Assembly: GCF_001717955.1 (NCBI RefSeq)
Contig: NZ_CP014168.1
Coordinates: 248,001 to 312,000, forward strand
Origin: Sphingomonas panacis
GTDB taxonomy: Bacteria; Pseudomonadota; Alphaproteobacteria; Sphingomonadales; Sphingomonadaceae
Length of the DNA: 64,000 nt
Direction of reading: 5' to 3'
Notes under the pieces: generated by a model
Told to the model about the DNA's origin: nothing
The model's input: the letters and a program-made list of their open reading frames with translations, nothing else
Databases searched by the model: none
Position numbers and translations under genes: made by a program
In this document: in pieces, positions 43,048 through 52,494 of the stretch
Layout: the number at the start of each line of letters is the position of its first letter
How positions within the stretch are numbered: the stretch's first letter is position 1

Positions 43048-44397
43048 ATGACCGACAGCTATGATTATGATCTCTTCGTCATCGGCGCAGGCTCCGGCGG
43101 AACACGCGCCTCGCGCGTCGCCGCCGCCTACGGCGCCAAGGTGGCGGTGGCGGAGGAATATCGCGTCGGCGGCACCTGCGTCATCCGTGGCTGCGTGCCC
43201 AAGAAACTGCTCGTCTACGGCGCGCATTTCGCCGAGGATCTCGCCGACGCGCGCCGCTTCGGCTGGAACGTGCCCGATTGCGATTTCGACTGGAAGGTGT
43301 TGACCAACAACGTCTTCGAGGAGGTCGACCGGATCAATCAGGCGTACACCTCGACGCTGGCCAACAACAAGGTCGAGATCATCAACGACCGTGCCGTCAT
43401 CACCGGCCCGCACACCGTCAAGCTCGGCGACGGCCGCGAGCTGACCGCGCGCCGCATCCTCGTCGCGACCGGCGCGACTCCCTCGGTGCCGAGCTGCCCG
43501 GGCCACGAACTCGGCATCACCTCGAACGAGGCGTTTCACCTCGATGCGGTGCCCAAGCGCATGGTGATCGCCGGCGCCGGCTATATCGCCAACGAATTCG
43601 CCGGCGTGTTCCACCAGCTCGGCGCGCATGTGACGCTCATCAACCGCACCGATGTGATCCTGCGCGGCTATGACGAGCAGGTCCGCGACCGGCTGCTCCA
43701 GATTTCGATGATGAAGGGGATCGAGTTCCGCTTCCACGCCGATTTCCGCGGCATCGAGAAACAGGCCGATGGCAGCCTGCTCGTGTCGATGACCGGGCAC
43801 GACCCGATCGAGACCGATTGCGTGATGTTCGCCACCGGCCGCGACCCCAACACCAAGGGACTTGGACTGGAAAGCGTCGGAATCGAGGTCGACGCCAAGG
43901 GCGCGATCCCCGTCAACGATGCGAGCCAGACGGCGTGCGAAAGCATCTACGCGATCGGCGACGTCACCAACCGAGTCCAGCTCACCCCCGTCGCGATCCG
44001 CGAAGGTCAGGCGTTCGCCGACACGATCTACGGCGGCACCCCGCGCACGGTCGACTACGACAACATCCCGTCGGCCGTGTTCAGCCATCCGCCGATCGCC
44101 AGCGTCGGGCTGACCGAGGGGCAGGCCAAGAACAAGTTCGGATCGGTCAAGGTCTACACCTCGGACTTCCGCCCGATGAAGAACGTCCTCGCCGGCCGCA
44201 ACGAACGCGCGCTCTACAAGATGGTGTGCGATAGCACGACCGACCGAATCCTCGGCATCCACATGATCGGCCCCGACGCGCCCGAGATCCTCCAGGCGGC
44301 GGCGGTGGCGGTGAAGGCCGGCCTCACCAAACAGGCGTTCGACGACACGATCGCGCTCCACCCGACGATGGCCGAGGAACTCGTGCTGCTGCGATAA
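43048..44397 (+). CDS. gor: Glutathione-disulfide reductase
   Basis: A 449-residue FAD/NADPH disulfide reductase. The FAD loop is [16 protein letters not shown], the redox pair is Cys44 and Cys49 in GGTCVIRGCVPKK, the NADPH-domain loop is IAGAGYIANEFAGV, and the C-terminal active-site His-Glu lies in LHPTMAEELV. The KLLVYGAHF segment after the cysteines distinguishes glutathione reductases from lipoamide dehydrogenases. It keeps glutathione reduced against oxidative stress. A strong hairpin follows. Confidence 0.95.
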   Translation: MTDSYDYDLFVIGAGSGGTRASRVAAAYGAKVAVAEEYRVGGTCVIRGCVPKKLLVYGAHFAEDLADARRFGWNVPDCDFDWKVLTNNVFEEVDRINQAYTSTLANNKVEIINDRAVITGPHTVKLGDGRELTARRILVATGATPSVPSCPGHELGITSNEAFHLDAVPKRMVIAGAGYIANEFAGVFHQLGAHVTLINRTDVILRGYDEQVRDRLLQISMMKGIEFRFHADFRGIEKQADGSLLVSMTGHDPIETDCVMFATGRDPNTKGLGLESVGIEVDAKGAIPVNDASQTACESIYAIGDVTNRVQLTPVAIREGQAFADTIYGGTPRTVDYDNIPSAVFSHPPIASVGLTEGQAKNKFGSVKVYTSDFRPMKNVLAGRNERALYKMVCDSTTDRILGIHMIGPDAPEILQAAAVAVKAGLTKQAFDDTIALHPTMAEELVLLR

Positions 44398-44402
44398 ATG
44401 CG

Positions 44403-44431
44403 GCCGGCCCGGGGATTGCCGCCGGGCCGGC
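44403..44431 (+). terminator. Hairpin after gor
   Basis: A 10-bp perfect stem (GCCGGCCCGG with CCGGGCCGGC, nine-base loop) starts five bases beyond the gor stop. No T-run follows, so it may be a terminator or a processing/stability element. Confidence 0.5.
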
Positions 44432-44471
44432 GCACCGCTATCCTCCACTAATACAGTTATTGGGGGATTTC

Positions 44472-46505
44472 ATGCGCTTGTCCGTTCTGCTTCGCACATC
44501 GGCGATGCTCGCTCTCGCGGTCGCCGTGCCGACGATCGCGGCGCCCGCCGCCAAAACCGTCTACGGCGATTTCGGCGTCGATCTCACCGCGCGCGACCCC
44601 GCCGTGAAGCCGGGCGACGATTTCTGGACCTATGCCAATGGCGGCTGGGACAAAAAGACCGAAATCCCCGCCGACAAGGCCTCGACCGGCGCGTTCGTGC
44701 TGCTGCGCGATGCGTCCGAGGCGAACGTCCGCACCATCCTCGACGACATGGCCGCCAACCCAGCCAAATACGGCGCGACCGGCAAGCAGGTCGGCGATTT
44801 CTACGCGACGTGGATGGATACCGCCGCCATCGAGGCGAAGGGCGCCGCGCCGCTGAAGCCGTATCTGGACAAGATCGCGGCGGTGCAGGACCGCGCAGGC
44901 TTGCAAACGCTGTTCGCGACGGTCGGCTATGCCAGCCCGGTCGAAATCGGCGTGATGCCCGGTCTCGCCGATCCGACGCGCTACACCGCCGCCGCCGGCC
45001 AGGGCGGCCTCGGCATGCCGCGCGACAATTACCTGCTCGCGGGCGAGAAGTATGACGCGTTCCGCAAGGCCTACCGCGCCTATATCGAGCAGATGCTCAC
45101 GCTCGCCGGTATCGGCGACGCGAGCGCCAAGGCCGATGCGATCTTCGCGCTCGAAACCGCGATGGCCAAGGATCAATGGTCGCCGGCGCAGAGCCGCGAC
45201 ATCGCCGCGCTCAACGATCCCGAGGATATCGCCGGGCTGACGAAGAAGGCGCCCGAGTTCGACTGGGCGCTGATGCTGCGCACCGCTGGCGTCGAAAGCT
45301 CGCCCACCGTGCTGATGACCCAGAACACCGCGCTCGCCGCGATGGGCAAGATCTTCGTTGCCACCCCGGTCGCGACGTGGAAGGAGTATCTCACCTTCCA
45401 CTTCGTCAGCGATCACGCCAATTATCTGCCCAAGGCGTTCGACGATGCCCGCTTCGCTTTCTACAACCACACGCTGTCGGGTGTGCCGACGCAGCGCGAG
45501 CGCTGGCGGCGCGGTGTCGCGCTGACCAACGACGCGCTCGGCGAGGCGGTCGGCCAGCTTTACGTCGCGCGCTTCTACCCGCCCGCCGCCGAAGCGCAGA
45601 TGAACGAGCTGATCGAGAATCTGCGCGGCGCCTATCAGGAGCGCATCTCCAAGGCGCCGTGGATGGACACGCCGACCCGCACCGCCGCGCTGGCCAAGCT
45701 CGCCGCGTTCGAGCCGCGCATCGGCCACCCGACCAAATATATCGACTACACGAGCTTCAAGGTCGTGCGCGGCGATCTGCTTGGCAATGCGATTCGCTCG
45801 GGCGAGTTCGAGCATCAGCTCGAACTGTCGCGCTTCCCCAAGCCGGTCGATCGTACCTTGTGGGAAATGACCCCGCAGACGGTGAACGCCTATTACAACC
45901 CGCTGATGAACCAGATCACCTTCCCGGCGGCGATCCTGCAACCCCCGTTCTTCGATCCCAATGCCGATGCGGCGGTCAATTACGGCGCGATCGGCGCGGT
46001 GATCGGCCACGAAATGGGCCACGGCTTCGACGATCAGGGCGCCGGCTTCGGCCCGACCGGCAAGTTCGAGAATTGGTGGACGCCCGCAGCCAAGAAGGCT
46101 TTCGAGACGCGCACCGCCGCGCTCGCCGGCCAGTATGACGCCTATGAGCCGATCCCCGGCACTCACATCCAGGGCAAGCTCACGCTCGGCGAGAATATCG
46201 GCGATCTCGGCGGGATCGAAGCGGCCTATGCGGCGTACCAGCGCTATCAGGCCAAGCACGGCAAGGCCAAGGTGATCGACGGCCTCACCGGCGACCAGCG
46301 CTTCTTCCTCGCCTTCGCGCAAGCGTGGCGCGGCAAGACCCGCCCCGACGCGCAGCGCCAGGCCTTGCTCACCGATCCGCACAGCCCGGTCTATTTCCGC
46401 GCCAACGGCGTCGTCCGCAACGTCGACGCTTGGTACACCGCGTTCAACGTAAAGCCCGGCGACAAGCTGTATCTGCCGCCCGCAAGCCGCGTCCATATCT
46501 GGTAA
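44472..46505 (+). CDS. M13-family zinc metallopeptidase, exported
   Basis: A 677-residue neprilysin/PepO-type peptidase. A signal peptide (MLALAVAVPTIAAPAAK) is followed by the family N-terminal DPAVKPGDDFWTYANGGW. The zinc site is HEMGH at residues 513-517 within AVIGHEMGHGFDDQG, the downstream Glu ligand is in ENIGDLGG, and INQITFPAAIL-like and LPPASRVHIW C-terminal motifs are present (the latter close to the family C-terminal W). GGGGG lies six bases upstream of the ATG at 44472. It probably degrades peptides in the periplasm. Confidence 0.95.
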   Translation: MRLSVLLRTSAMLALAVAVPTIAAPAAKTVYGDFGVDLTARDPAVKPGDDFWTYANGGWDKKTEIPADKASTGAFVLLRDASEANVRTILDDMAANPAKYGATGKQVGDFYATWMDTAAIEAKGAAPLKPYLDKIAAVQDRAGLQTLFATVGYASPVEIGVMPGLADPTRYTAAAGQGGLGMPRDNYLLAGEKYDAFRKAYRAYIEQMLTLAGIGDASAKADAIFALETAMAKDQWSPAQSRDIAALNDPEDIAGLTKKAPEFDWALMLRTAGVESSPTVLMTQNTALAAMGKIFVATPVATWKEYLTFHFVSDHANYLPKAFDDARFAFYNHTLSGVPTQRERWRRGVALTNDALGEAVGQLYVARFYPPAAEAQMNELIENLRGAYQERISKAPWMDTPTRTAALAKLAAFEPRIGHPTKYIDYTSFKVVRGDLLGNAIRSGEFEHQLELSRFPKPVDRTLWEMTPQTVNAYYNPLMNQITFPAAILQPPFFDPNADAAVNYGAIGAVIGHEMGHGFDDQGAGFGPTGKFENWWTPAAKKAFETRTAALAGQYDAYEPIPGTHIQGKLTLGENIGDLGGIEAAYAAYQRYQAKHGKAKVIDGLTGDQRFFLAFAQAWRGKTRPDAQRQALLTDPHSPVYFRANGVVRNVDAWYTAFNVKPGDKLYLPPASRVHIW

Positions 46506-46588
46506 CACTGATCCTCACCCGGCCCTTCCGAAGATACAAATTTTTCGGGGTGGCCGCGGCGGCCGGCCCGCCATAGGTGCCGAGAGGC

Positions 46589-47362
46589 ATGAACACGCCG
46601 GAAAAATCAGGGTCTCGCGCGCTCACCGAAAAGGAGAAGCAGACGCTTCGCCTCATCGTGCGCGGTCACGATGCAAAATCGATCGCGCGCAGCCTCGGGC
46701 TGTCGGTCCATACGATCAACGAGCGCCTCCGCGATGCTCGACGCAAGATGGAGGTGTCGAGCAGCCGCGAGGCGGCGCGCATTCTGCTGGAGGCCGAAGG
46801 CGGCGATGTCGCCTCCCCCACCCCCGATTTGGTTGGGGACGCGCAAATCGGGGCAGACGCGACCAGCCCTCGGGTCGATCAGGAAACCGCGCCGATCGAC
46901 GGCGCGGGGCAGGCACATCGCCGCCCGGTCCTCCTTGGAGTCCTGCTCATGACGCTCGCTCTCGGCCTCGCCTTGCTTGCCGCACTGCCCCAGGTCGCAT
47001 CGCCCCCGACGCCCGCCACCGCCGCCGAGGCGCCGGACGCCGAGGTGGTGAACACCGCGCAACACTGGCTCGCCCTGCTCGACGAGTCCCGCTGGGACGA
47101 AAGCTATCGCGCAACCGGAGCGTCCTTCCGCAATCAGAATACCCTACAGATGTGGACAGCGGAGTCTGAAAAGGCGCGCGCACAGTTCGGTAAGATGATC
47201 TCACGCACCTTCGTCAGTCAGGAAAACCTCCCCGCCCCGCCTGCCGGTTATGAAGTGACCAAGTTCCGCACCCGCTTCGCCAAAAAAGCGGAAGCGCTGG
47301 AAACGGTCTCGCTGGTGCGCGAGGATGGCCGCTGGCGTGTGGCCGGCGTGATGATCGAATAG
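46589..47362 (+). CDS. LuxR-type HTH membrane regulator with DUF4019 domain
   Basis: A protein of about 257 residues with an N-terminal LuxR-type helix-turn-helix (LTEKEKQTLRLIVRGHDAKS, LGLSVHTINERLRDARRKM), a linker, one membrane helix (LLGVLLMTLALGLALLAAL at about 120-138) and a C-terminal DUF4019 domain (HWLALLDESRWDESYRATG onward to VREDGRWRVAGVMIE). The topology suggests a cytoplasmic DNA-binding end and a periplasmic sensor end. The ATG at 46589 is chosen; a GTG at 46577 is also possible. The target genes are unknown. Confidence 0.85.
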   Translation: MNTPEKSGSRALTEKEKQTLRLIVRGHDAKSIARSLGLSVHTINERLRDARRKMEVSSSREAARILLEAEGGDVASPTPDLVGDAQIGADATSPRVDQETAPIDGAGQAHRRPVLLGVLLMTLALGLALLAALPQVASPPTPATAAEAPDAEVVNTAQHWLALLDESRWDESYRATGASFRNQNTLQMWTAESEKARAQFGKMISRTFVSQENLPAPPAGYEVTKFRTRFAKKAEALETVSLVREDGRWRVAGVMIE

Positions 47363-47376
47363 CGAGGCCAGCGGAC

Positions 47377-47404
47377 GGCGGTTCCGGGGACGCCCGGAAC
47401 CGCC
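47377..47404. terminator. Bidirectional hairpin between convergent genes
   Basis: A perfect 12-bp stem (GGCGGTTCCGGG with CCCGGAACCGCC, loop GACG) fills the gap between the convergent HTH-DUF4019 gene and dprA. It probably ends transcription from either side, although T-runs are absent. Confidence 0.55.
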
Positions 47405-48490
47405 CTACCCGATCAAACTCACCCGCCCGCCGGCATGGCGTTCCAGCCGCGCCGCCAGTTCGAGTTCCAACAGCACCACCTGCACCACCGCCGGCGCCGC
47501 GCCCGACTGCCGGATCAGCTCATCCACCGCCACCGGCACCGGCCCCAGCAGCCCGGTAATCACCCGTCGCTCGCTCTCGCTGGCATCCGCCGTGACCGGC
47601 GGGTCGAACCGCACCCCGCGCGAGCGCACGCTGCGCGCGTCGATCGGCCGGATCGCCTCGATCACATCCGCCGCCGACTGCACCAGAATCGCGCCCTCTC
47701 GGATCAGCCCGTTGCACCCCTGCGCGCGCGGGTCGAGCGGGCTGCCCGGGACCGCCATCACCTCACGCCCCGCTTCCCCCGCCAGCCGCGCGGTGATGAG
47801 CGAGCCCGAACGCGGCGCCGCTTCCACCACCAATGTGCCCAGCGACGCGCCCGCTATGATGCGGTTGCGATACGGGAAATGCCGCGCGCGCGGTTCCGTG
47901 CCCGGCGGCTGCTCGGCGACGAGCAACCCCTCGCACGCGATCCGCTCCTGCAACGCGGCGTTCTCGGGCGGATAGACCACGTCGATCCCGCCAGCGATCA
48001 CCCCGACGGTGCCGCCCTCGATCGCGCCGACATGCGCCGCCGTATCCACCCCGCGCGCCAGGCCCGACACGACCGTCACCCCCTCGCGCCCAAGCTCCGC
48101 AGCGATCTGCCGCGCGAACCGGCAGGCGGCGGCGGAAGCGTTGCGCGCGCCGACCATCGCTACCGTGTCACGCGCGAGCAGCGCGACATCACCGCGCACC
48201 ATCAGCGCCGGCGGCGCATCGTCGATCTGCGCGAGCCGTTCGGGATAGTCGGCGTCGTCGATGAACACATGCCGCGCGCCGAGCTTGCGCGCGGCTGCGA
48301 TCTCGCGCTCCGCCACGGAGACGGTGGCAACCACCGGCGGCCGTCCGCCGCCGCGCGCGGCAAGCTGTGGCAGCGCCTCGATCGCCGCCGCCGCATCGCC
48401 GAAGCGCGCGATCAACTGCCGGTAGGTGACGGGGCCGATCGACGCGGTACGGATCAACCGCAGCCGCGCGACCGACGCGGCATCAGCCAT
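47405..48490 (-). CDS. dprA: DNA processing protein DprA/Smf
   Basis: A 361-residue DprA that loads RecA on incoming single-stranded DNA during transformation. The Rossmann-like core has MVGARNASAAACRFARQIA, VTVVSGLARGVDTAAHVGAI, GVIAGGIDVVYPPENAAL and PRSGSLITARLAGEAGREVMAVPGS-like family order. The N-terminal SAM-like region and a C-terminal winged-helix region (GLLGPVPVAVDELIRQSG) are also present. It overlaps the end of plsY by eight bases. Together with the GTA genes it points to horizontal DNA uptake capacity, although DprA also occurs in non-competent species. Confidence 0.95.
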   Translation of the reverse strand: MADAASVARLRLIRTASIGPVTYRQLIARFGDAAAAIEALPQLAARGGGRPPVVATVSVAEREIAAARKLGARHVFIDDADYPERLAQIDDAPPALMVRGDVALLARDTVAMVGARNASAAACRFARQIAAELGREGVTVVSGLARGVDTAAHVGAIEGGTVGVIAGGIDVVYPPENAALQERIACEGLLVAEQPPGTEPRARHFPYRNRIIAGASLGTLVVEAAPRSGSLITARLAGEAGREVMAVPGSPLDPRAQGCNGLIREGAILVQSAADVIEAIRPIDARSVRSRGVRFDPPVTADASESERRVITGLLGPVPVAVDELIRQSGAAPAVVQVVLLELELAARLERHAGGRVSLIG

Positions 48491-49091
48491 GCGCTTTGCT
48501 GCCGACCCTCGGCTCGGTGCCGTCGAGCAGCCGCTCGATATTGGCGCGGTGCTTCCACAGCACGAGCAGCGCGCAGGCGATCAGCAGCGGCACATGGTCG
48601 AACTTGTCGAAGAACGCCGCCGCGACCGGCGCGCTCACCGCCGCCGTCATCCCCGCCACCGAGGAGATTCGCAACGCGCCGAGCAGCCCCAGCCACACCG
48701 CCGCATAGACCAGCCCGACCGGCCAGTGCAGCGCCAGCGCCACGCCGAGCAATGTCGCCACGCCCTTGCCGCCGCGAAAGCGCAGCCACACCGGATAGAG
48801 ATGCCCGACGAACGCCGCCGCCCCGGCGAGCACGCCCATCCCCGGCGCAATCGCTTCGGCGATCGCCACCGCCGCATAGCCCTTCAGCGCATCGAGGATC
48901 AGCGTCGCCGCCGCCAGCCCCTTGCGCCCGGTGCGCAGCACGTTGGTCGCGCCGATATTGCCCGAGCCGATCTGGCGAAGATCGCCAGCACCGAACGCGC
49001 GCGTGAGAATCAGCCCGAACGGAATCGAGCCGAGCAGATAGCCGAGCAGCAAGACGCCCGCCGGCGCACCCCAGAGATATTCGGTTGGCAT
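48483..49091 (-). CDS. plsY: Acyl-phosphate glycerol-3-phosphate acyltransferase PlsY
   Basis: A 202-residue membrane acyltransferase making lysophosphatidate from acyl phosphate and glycerol 3-phosphate. The three cytosolic motifs are present: GSIPFGLILTRAFGAGDLRQ with GSGNIGATNVLRTGRK, LRFRGGKGVATLLG, and the C-terminal LLVLWKHRANIERLLDGTEP. Five or more membrane helices are visible. The ATG at 49091 gives the family N-terminus. It is adjacent to and overlapping dprA, and divergent from murI. Confidence 0.95.
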   Translation of the reverse strand: MPTEYLWGAPAGVLLLGYLLGSIPFGLILTRAFGAGDLRQIGSGNIGATNVLRTGRKGLAAATLILDALKGYAAVAIAEAIAPGMGVLAGAAAFVGHLYPVWLRFRGGKGVATLLGVALALHWPVGLVYAAVWLGLLGALRISSVAGMTAAVSAPVAAAFFDKFDHVPLLIACALLVLWKHRANIERLLDGTEPRVGSKAHG

Positions 49092-49195
49092 GATGGATCG
49101 TTTCGCCCCCAGACGCCTCGCTTCTAGCGAACCCGGGCCTTCCACGCCATTGCTCTTCATCAACCTCGACGATTGTCAAATCCGCGCGCAAAGCT

Positions 49196-50005
49196 ATGCC
49201 GCGGGCAATGGTGGATACACGCCCGATCCTGTTCTTCGATTCCGGCGTCGGCGGACTGTCGGTGCTGGCGCCGACCCGCGCGCTGCTCCGCCAAGCGCCG
49301 TTCGTCTATGTCGCCGATTCGGCGGGCTTCCCCTATGGCACCAAGACCGAGGCGGAGATCGCCGCGCGCGTGCCGGCATTGCTCGGCCGCCTGGCCGAGC
49401 GCTATCGCCCGCGCCTCATCGTCATCGCCTGCAACACCGCCTCGACGATCGCGCTCGGCGCGGTGCGTAGCGCGCTCGATCTGCCGGTGGTCGGCACCGT
49501 GCCCGCGATCAAGCCCGCGGCGCAAGCGAGCGTCACCCGCGCGATCGGCGTGCTCGGCACCGATGCCACCGTGCGCCAGCCCTATGTCGATGATCTCGCC
49601 GCGCGCTTCGCCGGCGATTGCCTCGTGCTGCGCCACGGCTCCGCCGAGCTGGTCACGCTCGCCGAAGACGCCTTGCGCGGCACGGTAGCGCCGCCCGAAC
49701 GCTACCGCGCGATCCTCGCCGGCCTGCTCGATCAGCCCGGCGGCGACCGCATCGACACGATCGTCAACGCCTGCACGCATTTTCCTTTGGTCGCGGACCA
49801 ACTCGCCGCCGCCGCGCCGCGCCCGCTCACCTTCGTCGATGGCTCAGCCGGAATCGCGCGGCGAATCGCGTATCTGACGCGCGATCACGAATGGCCCGAA
49901 CGCGCCGGGCCCGGCCGGGCCGTTTTCACCGGTGCGGGCGCGGCGGATGATACACTCCGTCCCGCGCTCGCCCGTTTCGGTCTTGCCGAAACCGAGTCGC
50001 TTTAG
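49196..50005 (+). CDS. murI: Glutamate racemase
   Basis: A 269-residue racemase supplying D-glutamate for peptidoglycan. The two catalytic cysteines lie in VIACNTASTIAL and IVNACTHFPLV, and the N-terminal FFDSGVGGLSVL is diagnostic. YVADSAGFPYGTK is the usual substrate-loop segment. Starts at 49196 and 49208 are both possible. The stop overlaps the convergent small gene at its 3' end by four bases. Confidence 0.95.
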   Translation: MPRAMVDTRPILFFDSGVGGLSVLAPTRALLRQAPFVYVADSAGFPYGTKTEAEIAARVPALLGRLAERYRPRLIVIACNTASTIALGAVRSALDLPVVGTVPAIKPAAQASVTRAIGVLGTDATVRQPYVDDLAARFAGDCLVLRHGSAELVTLAEDALRGTVAPPERYRAILAGLLDQPGGDRIDTIVNACTHFPLVADQLAAAAPRPLTFVDGSAGIARRIAYLTRDHEWPERAGPGRAVFTGAGAADDTLRPALARFGLAETESL

Positions 50006-50160
50006 CCGCGCGCATCCCGATCATGGCCGAGCGCGGCATAGCGTTCCGCCAGCTCGGCATGAACGCGCCGCGCCAGCGGATCATCGGATCGCTCCACCAC
50101 GGCGCGCTCCTGCGCCGCACGTCGCGCGTAATAGCGGGCTTTATCCTGTCCTTCGTTCAT
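50002..50160 (-). CDS. Small conserved-looking hypothetical protein
   Basis: A 52-residue, highly charged, probably helical protein (QDKARYYARRAAQERAVVER, then RRVHAELAERYAALG). The ATG at 50160 is preferred because the repeated Ala-Arg-Glu helix pattern starts there. It has no membrane segment and no recognised domain. It converges on murI with a four-base overlap of stops. The regular amphipathic pattern and normal codon use suggest a real gene. Confidence 0.6.
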   Translation of the reverse strand: MNEGQDKARYYARRAAQERAVVERSDDPLARRVHAELAERYAALGHDRDARG

Positions 50161-50388
50161 GATCCCAGCTCCGTCTCTCGCAAGCACAGCGGCATTCGGG
50201 GCAGCGTCGGGCGACGCTCGTGATCTTGGACTTGCGTGCGACTCGATGCGCTGCGATGTTTGCGATCATAGCAGGATCGAACCGACACGGCTTTGATCCA
50301 GAACAAGAAGAATCCGGCGATCATCGCATATCTCCAGCCATCTCATCAGATGTGCAAATCGCTGGATATCGGGAGGGGTTGGGACTAG

Positions 50389-51642
50389 ATGGCGACAATC
50401 ATGGAATCGCATGCACCGGCGCGCGGGGTCGATTACTCGCGGATCTTCACCCAGGCGATCGACCGGCTGCACGCCGAAGGCCGCTACCGTGTCTTCATCG
50501 ACATCCTGCGCAACAGGGGCGCCTACCCCAATGCGCGCTGCTTCGCCGGGCACAACGGGCCGAAGCCGATCACGGTCTGGTGTTCGAACGATTATCTCGC
50601 GATGGGCCAGCACCCCAAGGTGATCGCGGCGATGGAAGAGGCGCTCCACGATGTCGGCGCGGGCTCGGGCGGCACGCGCAATATCGGCGGCAACACGCAC
50701 TACCATATCGATCTCGAAGCCGAACTCGCCGATCTGCACGGCAAGCAGGGCGCTTTGCTGTTCACCTCGGGCTATGTCTCGAACGAGGCGACTCTGGCGA
50801 CGCTCGCCAAGATCCTGCCCGGCTGCGTCATCTTCTCCGACGAACTCAACCACGCCTCGATGATCGCGGGAATCCGCAACGCGGGCTGCGAGAAGTTCGT
50901 GTTCCGCCACAATGATCTCGACCATCTCGAGGAATTGCTGGCGGCGGCTGATCCGGCCGTGCCGAAACTGATCGCATTCGAGAGCGTCTATTCGATGGAA
51001 GGCGACATCGCCCCGATCGAAGCGATCTGCGACCTCGCCGACAAATACAACGCGCTGACCTATCTCGACGAAGTCCATGCGGTCGGCATGTACGGCGCGC
51101 GTGGCGGCGGTATCTCGGAACGCGACGGCGTCGCCGACCGGCTGACCATCATCGAGGGCACGCTCGGCAAGGCGTTCGGCGTGATGGGCGGCTATATCGC
51201 CGCCGACCAGATGATCGTCGATGTCATCCGCAGCTACGCGCCCGGTTTCATCTTCACCACCTCGCTGTCGCCGGTGCTCGTCGCTGGCGTGCTGGCGAGC
51301 GTACGCCACCTCAAGGCGTCGAGCGTAGAGCGTGAGGCGCAGCAGGCGGCGGCGGCGAAGCTCAAGGCGATGCTCGCCGAGGCCGGGCTGCCGGTGATGC
51401 CCGGCGACACGCATATCGTGCCACTGATGGTCGGCGATCCCGCCCGCGCCAAGAAGATCAGCGACATCCTGCTCGCCGAATACGGCGTGTACGTCCAGCC
51501 GATCAACTACCCCACCGTGCCGCGCGGCACCGAGCGGCTTCGCTTCACCCCCGGCCCCGCGCACACCGAGGCGATGATGCTCGAGCTGACCGAAGCGCTG
51601 TCCGAAATCTGGAGCCGGCTCGAATTGCGCAAGGCCGCCTGA
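50389..51642 (+). CDS. hemA: 5-Aminolevulinate synthase
   Basis: A 417-residue PLP enzyme condensing glycine and succinyl-CoA, the C4 route to haem used by alphaproteobacteria. Landmarks are [64 protein letters not shown], and the PLP Lys261 in [26 protein letters not shown] lies about 12 bases before the ATG at 50389; an ATG at 50401 is the alternative. It is preceded by 228 bases without a gene that probably contain its promoter. Confidence 0.97.
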   Translation: MATIMESHAPARGVDYSRIFTQAIDRLHAEGRYRVFIDILRNRGAYPNARCFAGHNGPKPITVWCSNDYLAMGQHPKVIAAMEEALHDVGAGSGGTRNIGGNTHYHIDLEAELADLHGKQGALLFTSGYVSNEATLATLAKILPGCVIFSDELNHASMIAGIRNAGCEKFVFRHNDLDHLEELLAAADPAVPKLIAFESVYSMEGDIAPIEAICDLADKYNALTYLDEVHAVGMYGARGGGISERDGVADRLTIIEGTLGKAFGVMGGYIAADQMIVDVIRSYAPGFIFTTSLSPVLVAGVLASVRHLKASSVEREAQQAAAAKLKAMLAEAGLPVMPGDTHIVPLMVGDPARAKKISDILLAEYGVYVQPINYPTVPRGTERLRFTPGPAHTEAMMLELTEALSEIWSRLELRKAA

Positions 51643-51708
51643 TCCGGGCGGAACTGGCGGCGGCGTCCGCGGTTATGTCGTGACGGACCTGCAATCAAGG
51701 GCATCACG

Positions 51709-51789
51709 ATGGGAAAAGGCTGCATTCTCTGGGCGTTGGGCGTGCCGCTGCCCGTTATTTTGGTGCTGTACCTGATCTTCCATCACTGA
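51709..51789 (+). CDS. 26-residue single-helix membrane peptide
   Basis: A very short open frame after hemA encodes MGKGCILW followed by a hydrophobic helix (LGVPLPVILVLYLIF) and HH at the end. AAGGG lies eight bases before the ATG. The MGKGC start and uninterrupted hydrophobic helix resemble tiny membrane proteins seen near housekeeping genes in alphaproteobacteria, from memory rather than a search. It begins 67 bases after hemA and ends just before a family D repeat. It is too short to be certain from composition alone. Confidence 0.5.
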   Translation: MGKGCILWALGVPLPVILVLYLIFHH

Positions 51790-51807
51790 TCGCATCGACA
51801 CGAACCG

Positions 51808-51926
51808 CCGTTCGCCCTGAGCTCGTCGAAGCCTGTCCTGAGCGGCTGGCTTGCCAGCCAGCCGAAGGGGGCGTGCCCCAAGAACGACGCTCAGGGCACG
51901 TGCTTCGACGCGCTCAGCACGAACGG
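51808..51926. repeat. REPIN, family D
   Basis: Inverted arms of about 35 bases (left begins CCGTTCGCCCTGAGCTCGTC; right ends CGCTCAGCACGAACGG) surround a spacer that itself contains GGCTGGC-TT-GCCAGCC at 51844-51859. It sits between the 26-residue peptide and the Uma2 gene. Confidence 0.8.
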
Positions 51927-51936
51927 AGCTTAGGGC

Positions 51937-52482
51937 TCAGTCGACCACAATCGTCCCGGCGCCCGGCACAGTCAAAGGCTGACCGAACCGCACCGTGTTG
52001 ATCTCTGCATAGTCGCCATCGACCGGCTCGGTGAAGACATGAACGACCGAACGCGCGCCGTCGATAACCCAATAGGCCGCAATGCCCGCTGAAGCGTATT
52101 TGATACGCTTCATTCCCATGTCACGCGCGATCGTCGTCTCGGCAACCTCCATCACCAGCGCGATATCGTCAGGCACGAGCATCCGGTTTCCCGTGATCGG
52201 CTTTCGGAGAACTGCCCCATCGCAGGCAACCACCGTATCGTCGCCCAGAATGATCCCAACCGTTCCGAGCAATACAGCCGCGTCGATGGCACCCGCCAAC
52301 GCGAACCAGACCCGCCCCTGAAGCATCGCATGCCGGTTCATAGCCAGATCGTGCCGCTCAAGCTGACCATCGACCAACTCGATCTTCATGTCGGGGAAGG
52401 CATCCACCGCACACATCCGTAGAAACTCGGCGTTGGTGAACCGCGCCTTGAAATCTGTCTTTACCGGCAAGGGTGCGGTCAT
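51937..52482 (-). CDS. Uma2-family (DUF820) putative endonuclease
   Basis: A 181-residue protein of the Uma2/DUF820 group in the PD-(D/E)xK nuclease superfamily. The motif parts are IELVDGQLERHD (Glu), PDDIALVMEVAETTI (Asp and Glu) and MKRIKYASAGIAAYWVID (Lys). GAGGG lies seven bases upstream of the ATG at 52482; a GTG at 52485 is adjacent. The family is widespread in bacteria with an unknown role, and nuclease activity is mostly predicted. It lies beside a family D REPIN. Confidence 0.88.
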   Translation of the reverse strand: MTAPLPVKTDFKARFTNAEFLRMCAVDAFPDMKIELVDGQLERHDLAMNRHAMLQGRVWFALAGAIDAAVLLGTVGIILGDDTVVACDGAVLRKPITGNRMLVPDDIALVMEVAETTIARDMGMKRIKYASAGIAAYWVIDGARSVVHVFTEPVDGDYAEINTVRFGQPLTVPGAGTIVVD

Positions 52483-52494
52483 CACCGCACCCTC

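Noticed and set aside
44457..46508. 683-codon minus-strand frame mirroring the M13 peptidase
   Set aside because: It coincides almost exactly with the real gene on the other strand, which carries HEMGH, a signal peptide and a ribosome site. The antisense product has no recognisable domain.
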